Shown in pieces: positions 56,964 to 64,000 of a DNA stretch of 64,000 nt. The position numbers were made by a program, and so were the translations under genes. The number at the start of each line of letters is the position of its first letter. The stretch's first letter is position 1. The stretch is from Streptococcus ruminicola (GTDB lineage Bacteria > Bacillota > Bacilli > Lactobacillales > Streptococcaceae). The notes below the pieces were generated by a model. The model was given only the letters and a program-made list of their open reading frames with translations. It had not been told where the DNA came from and did no database searches. The stretch is taken from assembly GCF_011387195.1 (NCBI RefSeq), contig NZ_CP046919.1, positions 1,302,001-1,366,000 on the forward strand. The letters are read 5' to 3'.

Positions 56964-57173
56964 ATGAAAACTTTATTTGACGTGCAGCAACTGTTGAAAC
57001 GGTTCGGCATTTTTGTCTATATCGGTAAACGTCTTTATGATATAGAAGTCATGAAACTTGAACTTGAGAAATTGTATGAAAATGGGTTGATTGACAAGGC
57101 TGACTACCTGAATGCAGAATTAATTTTGCGTCGCGAGCACCGTTTAGAAATGGAGAAAGAAAATAATGACTAA
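56964..57173 (+). CDS. yqgQ: YqgQ family protein
   Basis: 69 residues from ATG 56964; the frame open from 56916 precedes the promoter. The sequence MKTLFDVQQLLKRFGIFVYI is characteristic of the YqgQ (DUF910) three-helix family, implicated only loosely in nucleic-acid binding. It overlaps glcK by 8 nt, a pairing typical of Firmicutes. Predicted leaderless. Confidence 0.9.
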   Translation: MKTLFDVQQLLKRFGIFVYIGKRLYDIEVMKLELEKLYENGLIDKADYLNAELILRREHRLEMEKENND

Positions 57174-58134
57174 AAAACTTTTAGGGATTGACCTAGGTGG
57201 AACAACGATTAAATTCGGTATCCTAACTCTTGAAGGTGAAGTTCAAGAAAAATGGGCAATCGATACAAATACACTTGAGGATGGAAAACACATCGTTCCT
57301 GATATTGTTGAATCAATCAAACACCGTTTGAACCTTTACGGTTTGACAAAAGATGATTTTGCAGGTATCGGTATGGGTTCACCAGGTGCTGTTGACCGTG
57401 AAAACAAAACTGTTACAGGTGCCTTCAACTTGAACTGGGCTCACACTGAAGAAGTTGGTTCAGTTATCGAACGCGAACTTGGTATTCCATTTGCTATCGA
57501 CAACGATGCTAACGTAGCTGCTCTTGGTGAACGTTGGACAGGTGCTGGTGCTAACAACCCTGATGTTGTTTTCGTAACACTTGGAACTGGTGTTGGTGGT
57601 GGTGTTATCGCTGACGGTAACCTTATCCACGGTGTTGCAGGTGCTGGTGGAGAAATTGGTCACATGAACGTTGAACCAGTTGATGGTTTTGAATGTACAT
57701 GTGGTAACAAAGGATGTCTTGAAACAGTTGCTTCAGCAACAGGTGTTGTTCGTGTAGCTCGTCACTTGGCAGAAGAATACGAAGGTGATTCAAAAATCAA
57801 AGCTGCTATCGACAATGGTGATGTGGTAACAAGTAAAGATATCTTCGTAGCTGCTGAAGCTGGTGACCACTTTGCTGACTCAGTTGTTGAAAAAGTTGGT
57901 TTCTACCTTGGACAAGCAACTGCTAACATTGCAAACATCTTGAACCCAGACTCAGTTGTTATCGGTGGTGGTGTATCAGCTGCAGGTGAATTCTTGCGTA
58001 GCCGTGTTGAAAAATACTTCGTTACTTACGCATTCCCACAAGTTCGTAAAACAACTAAAGTGAAAATCGCTGAACTTGGTAACGATGCTGGTATCATCGG
58101 TGCTGCAAGTCTTGCAAGCCAATTTGTAGATTAA
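57166..58134 (+). CDS. glcK: Glucokinase (ROK family)
   Basis: 322 residues. N-terminal ATP loop LGIDLGGTTIKFGI, catalytic Asp in IDNDANVAALGE near 108, ROK signature and zinc motif CTCGNKGCLE near 180. Phosphorylates intracellular glucose and may contribute to carbon signalling. Translationally coupled to yqgQ, with the rhodanese-like gene 10 nt downstream. Confidence 0.97.
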   Translation: MTKKLLGIDLGGTTIKFGILTLEGEVQEKWAIDTNTLEDGKHIVPDIVESIKHRLNLYGLTKDDFAGIGMGSPGAVDRENKTVTGAFNLNWAHTEEVGSVIERELGIPFAIDNDANVAALGERWTGAGANNPDVVFVTLGTGVGGGVIADGNLIHGVAGAGGEIGHMNVEPVDGFECTCGNKGCLETVASATGVVRVARHLAEEYEGDSKIKAAIDNGDVVTSKDIFVAAEAGDHFADSVVEKVGFYLGQATANIANILNPDSVVIGGGVSAAGEFLRSRVEKYFVTYAFPQVRKTTKVKIAELGNDAGIIGAASLASQFVD

Positions 58135-58144
58135 GAGGCCAAAA

Positions 58145-58525
58145 ATGAACTGGATGATTTTTCTAATTGCTTTAGTCGTTATCATTGGTTGGTTCGCATG
58201 GACATACATTAGTGTTCGTCGTTCAGCTAAATTCATTGATAATGCAGAATTTGAAAGCATGATTCACACAAGTCAATTGATTGATGTTCGTGAAGCAGCA
58301 GCTTTCAAAACAAAACATATTATGGGAGCACGTAATCTCCCAGCTAGCCAAATTCAATTGTCTTACTCAGCTATTCGTAAAGACAAACCAGTTCTTTTAT
58401 ATGACAGTAGTAGAAGTGCTGCCCTTCCACGTGTTATCAAAACATTGAAAAAAGCTGGTTACACAAATCTTTACGTCCTCAAAGATGGCTTTGATTACTG
58501 GACTGGTAAAATTAAAGAAGGTTAA
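58145..58525 (+). CDS. Membrane-anchored rhodanese-like protein lacking the catalytic cysteine
   Basis: 126 residues. One N-terminal membrane helix (about 3-20), then a rhodanese fold: LIDVREAAAFKTKHIMGARN near 43 and the active-site loop LLYDSSRSAALP near 85. The loop position where sulfurtransferases have Cys is occupied by Asp/Ser, so sulfur transfer is unlikely. Probably a binding or scaffold role. Last gene of yqgQ-glcK. Confidence 0.9.
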   Translation: MNWMIFLIALVVIIGWFAWTYISVRRSAKFIDNAEFESMIHTSQLIDVREAAAFKTKHIMGARNLPASQIQLSYSAIRKDKPVLLYDSSRSAALPRVIKTLKKAGYTNLYVLKDGFDYWTGKIKEG

Positions 58526-58526
58526 T

Positions 58527-58557
58527 AAAAAGAAAGTCTATCTGACTTTCTTTTTTC
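58527..58557 (+). terminator. Terminator of the yqgQ-glcK operon
   Basis: AAAAAGAAAGTC / GACTTTCTTTTTT around TATCT. Confidence 0.93.
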
Positions 58558-58661
58558 TTTTCAAAAAAGAACATTTATGAGCCTTTGATGAATATTTAAT
58601 AGTAAAATCTATTTCTGAAAACATTTACACAGCTTTTAACGATGTTTTTTCAGGTGAAATA

Positions 58662-58670
58662 TGATATAAT
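58662..58670 (+). promoter_or_regulatory. Extended -10 promoter of typA
   Basis: TG-A-TATAAT with TATAAT at 58665-58670; no clear -35. Confidence 0.65.
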
Positions 58671-58708
58671 TCAAAAGTTAGAATAAATTAAAAATAAATC
58701 GAGGAATC

Positions 58709-60553
58709 ATGACTAAATTAAGAGAAGATATTCGTAACGTGGCGATTATCGCCCACGTTGACCACGGGAAAACAACCCTTGTTGATGAATTGTTGAAACA
58801 ATCACACACACTTGACGAACGTAAAGAATTGCAAGAACGTGCAATGGACTCAAACGATCTTGAAAAAGAACGCGGAATTACAATCCTTGCTAAAAATACT
58901 GCAGTTGCTTACAACGGTGTTCGTATCAACATCATGGACACACCAGGACACGCGGACTTCGGTGGAGAAGTTGAACGTATCATGAAAATGGTTGATGGTG
59001 TTGTTCTTGTTGTCGATGCTTACGAAGGTACTATGCCTCAAACACGTTTCGTGTTGAAAAAAGCTCTTGAACAAAACTTGACACCAATCGTTGTTGTTAA
59101 CAAAATTGATAAACCATCAGCTCGTCCAGCAGAAGTTGTTGACGAAGTTCTTGAACTTTTCATCGAACTTGGTGCCGATGATGATCAACTAGAATTCCCA
59201 GTTGTTTACGCATCAGCTATCAACGGTACATCATCACTTTCTGATGATCCAGCTGATCAAGAACACACAATGGCTCCTGTCTTTGATACAATCATTGACC
59301 ACATTCCAGCTCCAGTTGACAACTCAGAAGAACCACTTCAATTCCAAGTGTCACTTCTTGATTACAACGATTTCGTTGGACGTATCGGTATCGGACGTAT
59401 CTTTCGTGGTACTGTTAAAGTTGGTGACCAAGTTACTCTTTCTAAACTTGATGGCTCAACTAAAAACTTCCGTGTTACGAAATTGTTTGGTTTCTTCGGA
59501 CTTGAACGTCGTGAAATCCAAGAAGCTAAAGCTGGTGATTTGATTGCTATCTCAGGTATGGAAGATATCTTCGTTGGTGAAACAATCACTCCAACTGATT
59601 GCGTTGAACCACTTCCAATCCTTCACATTGATGAACCAACTCTTCAAATGACATTCTTGGCAAATAACTCACCATTTGCAGGTCGTGAAGGTAAATTCGT
59701 AACATCTCGTAAAGTTGAAGAACGTTTGCTTGCTGAATTGCAAACTGACGTATCACTTCGCGTTGATCCAACTGATTCTCCAGATAAATGGACTGTATCA
59801 GGTCGTGGTGAATTGCACTTGTCAATCCTTATCGAAACAATGCGTCGTGAAGGATATGAACTTCAAGTATCACGTCCAGAAGTTATCATCAAAGAAATCG
59901 ATGGCGTAAAATGCGAACCATTCGAACGTGTTCAAATCGATACACCAGAAGAATACCAAGGTTCAGTTATCCAATCATTGTCAGAACGTAAAGGTGAAAT
60001 GATTGACATGCAATCAACTGGTAACGGTCAAACTCGCCTTGTCTTCTTGGCACCAGCTCGTGGACTTATCGGTTACCCAACTGAGTTCCTTTCAATGACT
60101 CACGGTTACGGTATCATGAACCACACGTTCGACCAATACATGCCAGTTATCAACGCTGAAATCGGTGGACGTCGTCGTGGTGCTCTTGTATCTATCGATA
60201 CTGGTAAAGCAACAACATACTCAATCATGTCTGTTGAAGAACGCGGAACAATCTTCGTTAACCCAGGTACTGAAGTATACGAAGGTATGATCATTGGTGA
60301 AAACTCACGTGAAAACGACTTGACAGTTAACATCACTAAAGCTAAACAAATGACAAACGTTCGTTCAGCTACGAAAGACCAAACTGCTGTTATCAAAACT
60401 CCACGTATCTTGACTCTTGAAGAATCACTTGAATTCTTGAACGATGACGAATACATGGAAGTTACACCAGAATCAATCCGTTTGCGCAAACAAATTCTTG
60501 ATAAAAACTTGCGCGCTAAAGCAGCTAAAAAGAAAAAATCAGCTGAAGAGTAA
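58709..60553 (+). CDS. typA: Ribosome-binding GTPase TypA/BipA
   Basis: 614 residues. G1 [10 protein letters not shown] near 16, switch region [13 protein letters not shown] near 54, G3 DTPGHADF near 76, G4 NKIDKP near 130. Domains II, III and V follow, then the BipA-specific C-terminal domain ending in a Lys-rich tail. It acts in 50S assembly and stress or cold adaptation. High-expression codon use. Single gene. Confidence 0.97.
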   Translation: MTKLREDIRNVAIIAHVDHGKTTLVDELLKQSHTLDERKELQERAMDSNDLEKERGITILAKNTAVAYNGVRINIMDTPGHADFGGEVERIMKMVDGVVLVVDAYEGTMPQTRFVLKKALEQNLTPIVVVNKIDKPSARPAEVVDEVLELFIELGADDDQLEFPVVYASAINGTSSLSDDPADQEHTMAPVFDTIIDHIPAPVDNSEEPLQFQVSLLDYNDFVGRIGIGRIFRGTVKVGDQVTLSKLDGSTKNFRVTKLFGFFGLERREIQEAKAGDLIAISGMEDIFVGETITPTDCVEPLPILHIDEPTLQMTFLANNSPFAGREGKFVTSRKVEERLLAELQTDVSLRVDPTDSPDKWTVSGRGELHLSILIETMRREGYELQVSRPEVIIKEIDGVKCEPFERVQIDTPEEYQGSVIQSLSERKGEMIDMQSTGNGQTRLVFLAPARGLIGYPTEFLSMTHGYGIMNHTFDQYMPVINAEIGGRRRGALVSIDTGKATTYSIMSVEERGTIFVNPGTEVYEGMIIGENSRENDLTVNITKAKQMTNVRSATKDQTAVIKTPRILTLEESLEFLNDDEYMEVTPESIRLRKQILDKNLRAKAAKKKKSAEE

Positions 60554-60576
60554 AATAGTCTGCTAGACTATTTTAG
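60552..60576 (+). terminator. Hairpin after typA
   Basis: AAAATAGTC / GACTATTTT around TGCTA. The T run is only four bases, so termination may be partial. Confidence 0.6.
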
Positions 60577-60642
60577 TTCCAAACTTAAAATAAACTCGGA
60601 AAACAATACACATAAATTTGAATTGTAGGAAGGAATCATGAA

Positions 60643-60915
60643 ATGTTTTATTTAATTATTGCAATCTTAATTATTTCATACTATATTTTCATGGCTCCTA
60701 AAACAATTCGTAATACTCTTGGGATGATTGGTTTTGTTGGCTTAGTTGCAATGCTACTTGTTTTAGCAGTAATGAGCTTTGTTAAAATCATGCAATCACC
60801 ACCAGAAATTTTTCTTGCACTTGCTATGGTTGCCTTGGGATTTTTCGCGCTAAGGGATGTCTATCGCTTACCTGTTAAGAAAAATGAAAATGAGCAATAT
60901 AGCGAAAGAGGCTGA
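60643..60915 (+). CDS. DUF3165 family small membrane protein
   Basis: 90 residues with hydrophobic helices at about 2-16, 26-48 and 52-72 and a charged tail. It fits the streptococcal DUF3165 family found next to murD. A possible ATG at 60638 gives only a five-codon frame, so 60643 is used (RBS GGAAGGA). Function unknown; the constant position next to cell-wall genes hints at envelope work. Confidence 0.82.
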   Translation: MFYLIIAILIISYYIFMAPKTIRNTLGMIGFVGLVAMLLVLAVMSFVKIMQSPPEIFLALAMVALGFFALRDVYRLPVKKNENEQYSERG

Positions 60916-60936
60916 GTATTTACTCAGCTTTTTTTG
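60905..60936 (+). terminator. DUF3165 gene terminator
   Basis: GCTGAGT / ACTCAGC around ATTT with seven T. Confidence 0.9.
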
Positions 60937-60994
60937 TCATAAACACTCTATCAGACATTGCGACACTAAGATTGTCTTAAATGCCGTAGAATGA

Positions 60995-61023
60995 TTGAAA
61001 AACACCTTAAATAAAGGTAGAAT
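60995..61023 (+). promoter_or_regulatory. murD promoter
   Basis: TTGAAA (60995-61000), 17 nt, TAGAAT (61018-61023). Confidence 0.72.
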
Positions 61024-61057
61024 ATTATTATATTTGCAATGTTAGAATGGATATATT

Positions 61058-62413
61058 ATGAAAAAAATTGAAACATTTGAAAATAAAAAAGTCTTAGTTC
61101 TTGGTTTAGCAAAATCTGGAGAAGCTGCAGCGCGTCTCCTTGAAAAATTAGGTGCTATCGTTACAGTTAACGACGGTAAACCATTTGATGAAAATCCAGC
61201 TGCACAATCTCTTCTTGAAGAAGGCATCAAAGTTATCTGTGGTAGCCATCCACTAGAACTTTTGGATGAAAACTTTGAATTGATGGTTAAAAACCCAGGA
61301 ATTCGTTACGATAATCCAATGGTGGCTCGCGCTATTGAAAAACATATTCCAGTTATCACAGAAGTTGAGTTGGCTTACATGATTTCAGATGCACCAATTA
61401 TTGGTATCACTGGTTCAAATGGTAAAACAACAACAACAACTATGATTGCTGAAACATTGAACAATGGTGGTAAATCAGGTCTTCTTTCAGGAAATATTGG
61501 TTTTCCTGCTTCTGAAGTGGCACAGACTGCTACAGATAAAGACACTTTGGTTATGGAATTATCTTCTTTCCAATTGATGGGAACAGATACTTTCCACCCA
61601 CACATGGCTGTTATTACAAACCTTATGCCAACACATATTGACTACCATGGTAGTTTTGAAGAATATGTTGCTGCAAAATGGAATATTCAAAAGAATATGA
61701 CAGCAGAAGATTATTTGGTACTTAACTTTAACCAAGATTTGGCAAAAGAATTAGCACAAAAAACAGCAGCACAAGTTGTCCCATTCTCTACAACTGAGAA
61801 AGTTGACGGTGCTTACCTAGATGGTGATACTTTGTATTTCAAAGATGAAGCTATCATGAAAGCATCTGAAATCGGTGTTCCTGGTAGCCACAACGTTGAA
61901 AATGCTTTGGCAACAATTGCAGTTGCAAAACTCTCAGGAATTGCAAATGAAGCTATTAAAGAAACTTTGTCACATTTTGGTGGGGTTAAACACCGTCTTC
62001 AAGCTCTTGGTGAAGTTAACGGCATTAAATTCTATAACGATTCTAAATCAACAAATATTCTAGCAACTCAAAAAGCTCTTTCAGGATTTGATAATTCAAA
62101 AGTTATCTTGATTGCTGGTGGTCTTGACCGTGGTAATGAATTCGACGAACTTGTTCCAGATATTACAGGTGTTAAATTGATGGTTATTCTTGGAGAATCA
62201 GCTCCTCGTGTGAAACGCGCAGCTGATAAAGCACAAGTTCCGTACGTTGATGCTAAAGATGTCGCAGATGCTGCTCGTATTGCTTACAGTAAAGCTGAAG
62301 TTGGAGATGTTGTTCTCTTGAGCCCTGCTAATGCAAGCTGGGATATGTATAAGAGCTTTGAAGTTCGTGGTGATGAATTTATCGCAACCTTTGAAGCTAT
62401 TAAAGGAGAATAA
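61058..62413 (+). CDS. murD: UDP-N-acetylmuramoylalanine--D-glutamate ligase
   Basis: 451 residues. N-terminal UDP-binding domain ([17 protein letters not shown] near 14), ATP loop [12 protein letters not shown] near 111, C-terminal ligase domain with GGVKHRLQ and NDSKSTN near 305-325. Adds D-Glu to UDP-MurNAc-Ala in peptidoglycan synthesis. First of murD-murG-divIB, 2 nt before murG. Confidence 0.97.
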   Translation: MKKIETFENKKVLVLGLAKSGEAAARLLEKLGAIVTVNDGKPFDENPAAQSLLEEGIKVICGSHPLELLDENFELMVKNPGIRYDNPMVARAIEKHIPVITEVELAYMISDAPIIGITGSNGKTTTTTMIAETLNNGGKSGLLSGNIGFPASEVAQTATDKDTLVMELSSFQLMGTDTFHPHMAVITNLMPTHIDYHGSFEEYVAAKWNIQKNMTAEDYLVLNFNQDLAKELAQKTAAQVVPFSTTEKVDGAYLDGDTLYFKDEAIMKASEIGVPGSHNVENALATIAVAKLSGIANEAIKETLSHFGGVKHRLQALGEVNGIKFYNDSKSTNILATQKALSGFDNSKVILIAGGLDRGNEFDELVPDITGVKLMVILGESAPRVKRAADKAQVPYVDAKDVADAARIAYSKAEVGDVVLLSPANASWDMYKSFEVRGDEFIATFEAIKGE

Positions 62414-62415
62414 GC

Positions 62416-63492
62416 ATGGCTAAAAAAATCGTATTTACCGGTGGTGGTACAGTTGGCCATGTTACCTTGAACTTGATTCTTATCCCAAAATTTATCAAAG
62501 ATGGTTGGGAAGTTCACTATATTGGTGACAAACATGGAATTGAACACGAACAAATTGAAAAATCAGGTCTAGATGTAACCTTCCATTCTATTGCAACAGG
62601 AAAATTAAGACGTTATTTTTCATGGCAAAACATGCTTGATGTGTTCAAAGTTTCATTTGGAATTCTTCAATCAATTGCAATTATCGCTAAAATTCGTCCA
62701 CAAGCTTTATTCTCAAAAGGTGGCTTTGTATCTGTCCCACCAGTCATTGCGGCAAAAACACTTGGAGTTCCTGTTTTTGTGCACGAATCTGACTTATCAA
62801 TGGGCTTAGCCAATAAAATTGCCTATAAATTTGCGACAACGATGTACACAACCTTTGAACAAGCCAAAGGCTTGGTGAAAGTAAAACACGTTGGTGCGAT
62901 TACAAAAGTTGGTAGCAAAGTTGCTTATGATAGAAGCAAAATTGAAGAAATTAAAGCACACTTTAACCCTGAATTGAAAACACTTCTTTTCATCGGTGGT
63001 TCTGCGGGGGCACGTGTTTTTAATGACTTTATTACAAATACCCCTGAATTGGTTGAACACTACAATGTTATCAATATTTCAGGAGATAAAAGTTTAAACG
63101 GATTGAGTCAAAATCTCTATCGAGTTGATTATGTCACAGACCTTTATCAGCCTTTGATGGACATGGCAGATGCTGTTGTGACACGCGGTGGTTCAAATAC
63201 TATTTTTGAGTTGGTTGCCATGAATAAATTACACTTGATTGTGCCTCTTGGAAAAGAAGCTAGTCGAGGAGACCAACTGGAAAATGCTGCTTATTTTGAG
63301 AAAAAAGGCTATGCTCGCCAACTTTCTGAAGACAAGCTAACATTTTCAAATTTAGAAGAAGAGTTAACACAACTTTTTGAACAAGAAAATAGCTATCACA
63401 CACAAATGAAAAATTCCACTGAAATCAAGTCACAAGAAGAATTTTATGATCTGCTTAAACAAGATATTTCTAAGACTGCAAAAGGAATTTAA
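62416..63492 (+). CDS. murG: UDP-GlcNAc:undecaprenyl-PP-MurNAc-pentapeptide GlcNAc transferase
   Basis: 358 residues of GT family 28. N-terminal glycine loop [13 protein letters not shown] near 7 (GGTVGH where many bacteria have GGTGGH), acceptor-binding [13 protein letters not shown] near 98, and donor site [11 protein letters not shown] near 195. Converts lipid I to lipid II at the inner membrane face. divIB begins at the stop. Confidence 0.96.
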   Translation: MAKKIVFTGGGTVGHVTLNLILIPKFIKDGWEVHYIGDKHGIEHEQIEKSGLDVTFHSIATGKLRRYFSWQNMLDVFKVSFGILQSIAIIAKIRPQALFSKGGFVSVPPVIAAKTLGVPVFVHESDLSMGLANKIAYKFATTMYTTFEQAKGLVKVKHVGAITKVGSKVAYDRSKIEEIKAHFNPELKTLLFIGGSAGARVFNDFITNTPELVEHYNVINISGDKSLNGLSQNLYRVDYVTDLYQPLMDMADAVVTRGGSNTIFELVAMNKLHLIVPLGKEASRGDQLENAAYFEKKGYARQLSEDKLTFSNLEEELTQLFEQENSYHTQMKNSTEIKSQEEFYDLLKQDISKTAKGI

Positions 63493-64000
63493 ATGACAAA
63501 AAAGAAAGAGCCTAAAAAAGGTCAAAAAGCTAAATCAGAAAAAAAATCAGCTTTGACGGAATGGCAAAAACGTAATATTGAGTTTCTAAAGAAAAAAGAA
63601 GCTGAAAAAGCGGAAAAGAAAAAACGCCAAGAAAAATTACGCTTAGAGCGCAAGCCGAAAGCAACAGATACTGATACCAAAGCTGAAAAAGTCGAAGAAA
63701 AAGCTTTGACTGCAGAAGAAAAGAAAAAGGCTAAGGAAGCTAAAAAAGAAGAAGCTAGAGAAGCTAAAGAGGCTAAAAAATTACAAAAACTGGAAGCTAA
63801 AAAAGAGAAAACGCCTCTTCAAAAAGCGATTCATCATGCGCTACCAGTTATCATCACTTCTGCGGTTGTTCTTTTAATTTCAATCTTTTTGGTAACCCCA
63901 TTTAGTAAAAAGAAAATTGTTACGGTTACGGGTGCGACAACGGTTAGTCAGGAAGAAGTGATTAGAGATTCAGGAATTAAACCGTCTAACTATCTCTTTT
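63493..64000 (+). CDS. divIB: Cell-division protein DivIB/FtsQ, 3' truncated by the window
   Basis: Open from ATG 63493 to the window end (169 codons visible). A very Lys/Glu-rich cytoplasmic N-terminus of about 115 residues precedes one membrane helix (VIITSAVVLLISIFLV). The start of the POTRA domain follows (TVTGATTVSQEEVIRDSGIK). DivIB forms the divisome subcomplex with DivIC and FtsL. The charged N-terminus is long but normal for streptococci. Confidence 0.93.
   Translation, partial: MTKKKEPKKGQKAKSEKKSALTEWQKRNIEFLKKKEAEKAEKKKRQEKLRLERKPKATDTDTKAEKVEEKALTAEEKKKAKEAKKEEAREAKEAKKLQKLEAKKEKTPLQKAIHHALPVIITSAVVLLISIFLVTPFSKKKIVTVTGATTVSQEEVIRDSGIKPSNYLF

Noticed and set aside
60638..60655. 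Five-codon ATG frame overlapping the DUF3165 start
   Set aside because: It shares the ribosome site with ATG 60643; too short to tell from chance.

Overview
The window reads as chromosome of a low-GC Gram-positive coccus of the genus Streptococcus. This rests on the 16S and 23S sequences, the locally typical gene orders (yqgQ-glcK-rhodanese-typA-murD-murG-divIB; recX beside a divergent TPR gene and rlmD; asnA; rlmN-vanZ-ABC pair), Shine-Dalgarno usage and several streptococcus-specific small families. The 16S variable regions look like the S. bovis/equinus complex, but that species-group call is from memory and was not computed. No prophage, integrase, CRISPR array or replication origin was seen.

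Layout. 1-1250: 3' part of comFC, then hpf. 1251-7200: a complete rRNA operon (three tandem promoters, 16S, tRNA-Ala, 23S, 5S, then Val-Asp-Lys-Leu-Thr-Ile-Glu tRNAs). 7200-13550: DUF960 protein, nucleoside phosphatase, recX, TPR protein, rlmD, GNAT enzyme, pnuC and a deoxynucleoside kinase. 13550-15380: a probable NrdR-controlled promoter, then an IS3/IS150-type element sitting in the loop of the terminator of a nucleoside phosphorylase gene. 16400-20550: two small genes, then a T-box-controlled GNAT-valS operon. 20560-24380: an accessory island bounded by two copies of the valS 3' end. It holds a cytosine-5 DNA methyltransferase convergent with a GHKL/MORC-like ATPase, and a truncated copy of a YjbR-EVE gene whose intact version lies 3.5 kb downstream. 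24500-30150: HTH/membrane protein pair, TetR regulator plus oleate hydratase, YjbR-EVE protein and an MFS transporter. 30490-38740: asnA, a secreted repeat protein, rsmD-coaD-sepM, a cytoplasmic metallophosphatase, yutD, rlmN and vanZ. 38850-47060: a heterodimeric ABC exporter, then an ABC-2 transporter with its own two-component system, then a DUF998-like membrane protein. 47180-54080: the full trpEGDCFBA operon behind two T-box units and a tiny Trp-containing ORF. 54080-56840: mntH, prepilin peptidase and PerR-boxed dpr. 56930-64000: yqgQ-glcK-rhodanese, typA, DUF3165 protein, murD, murG and the start of divIB.

Points that stand out: the methyltransferase/GHKL ATPase island and its recombination scar (six purely synonymous differences in 147 bp between the two valS ends); a similar 3'-end remnant after rlmD; two NrdR-box-like sites spaced 31 bp across a promoter in front of nucleoside salvage genes; at least five genes whose -10 box lies 6-7 nt before the ATG, predicting leaderless mRNAs; and a 12-codon Trp-containing ORF between the trp T-boxes and trpE.
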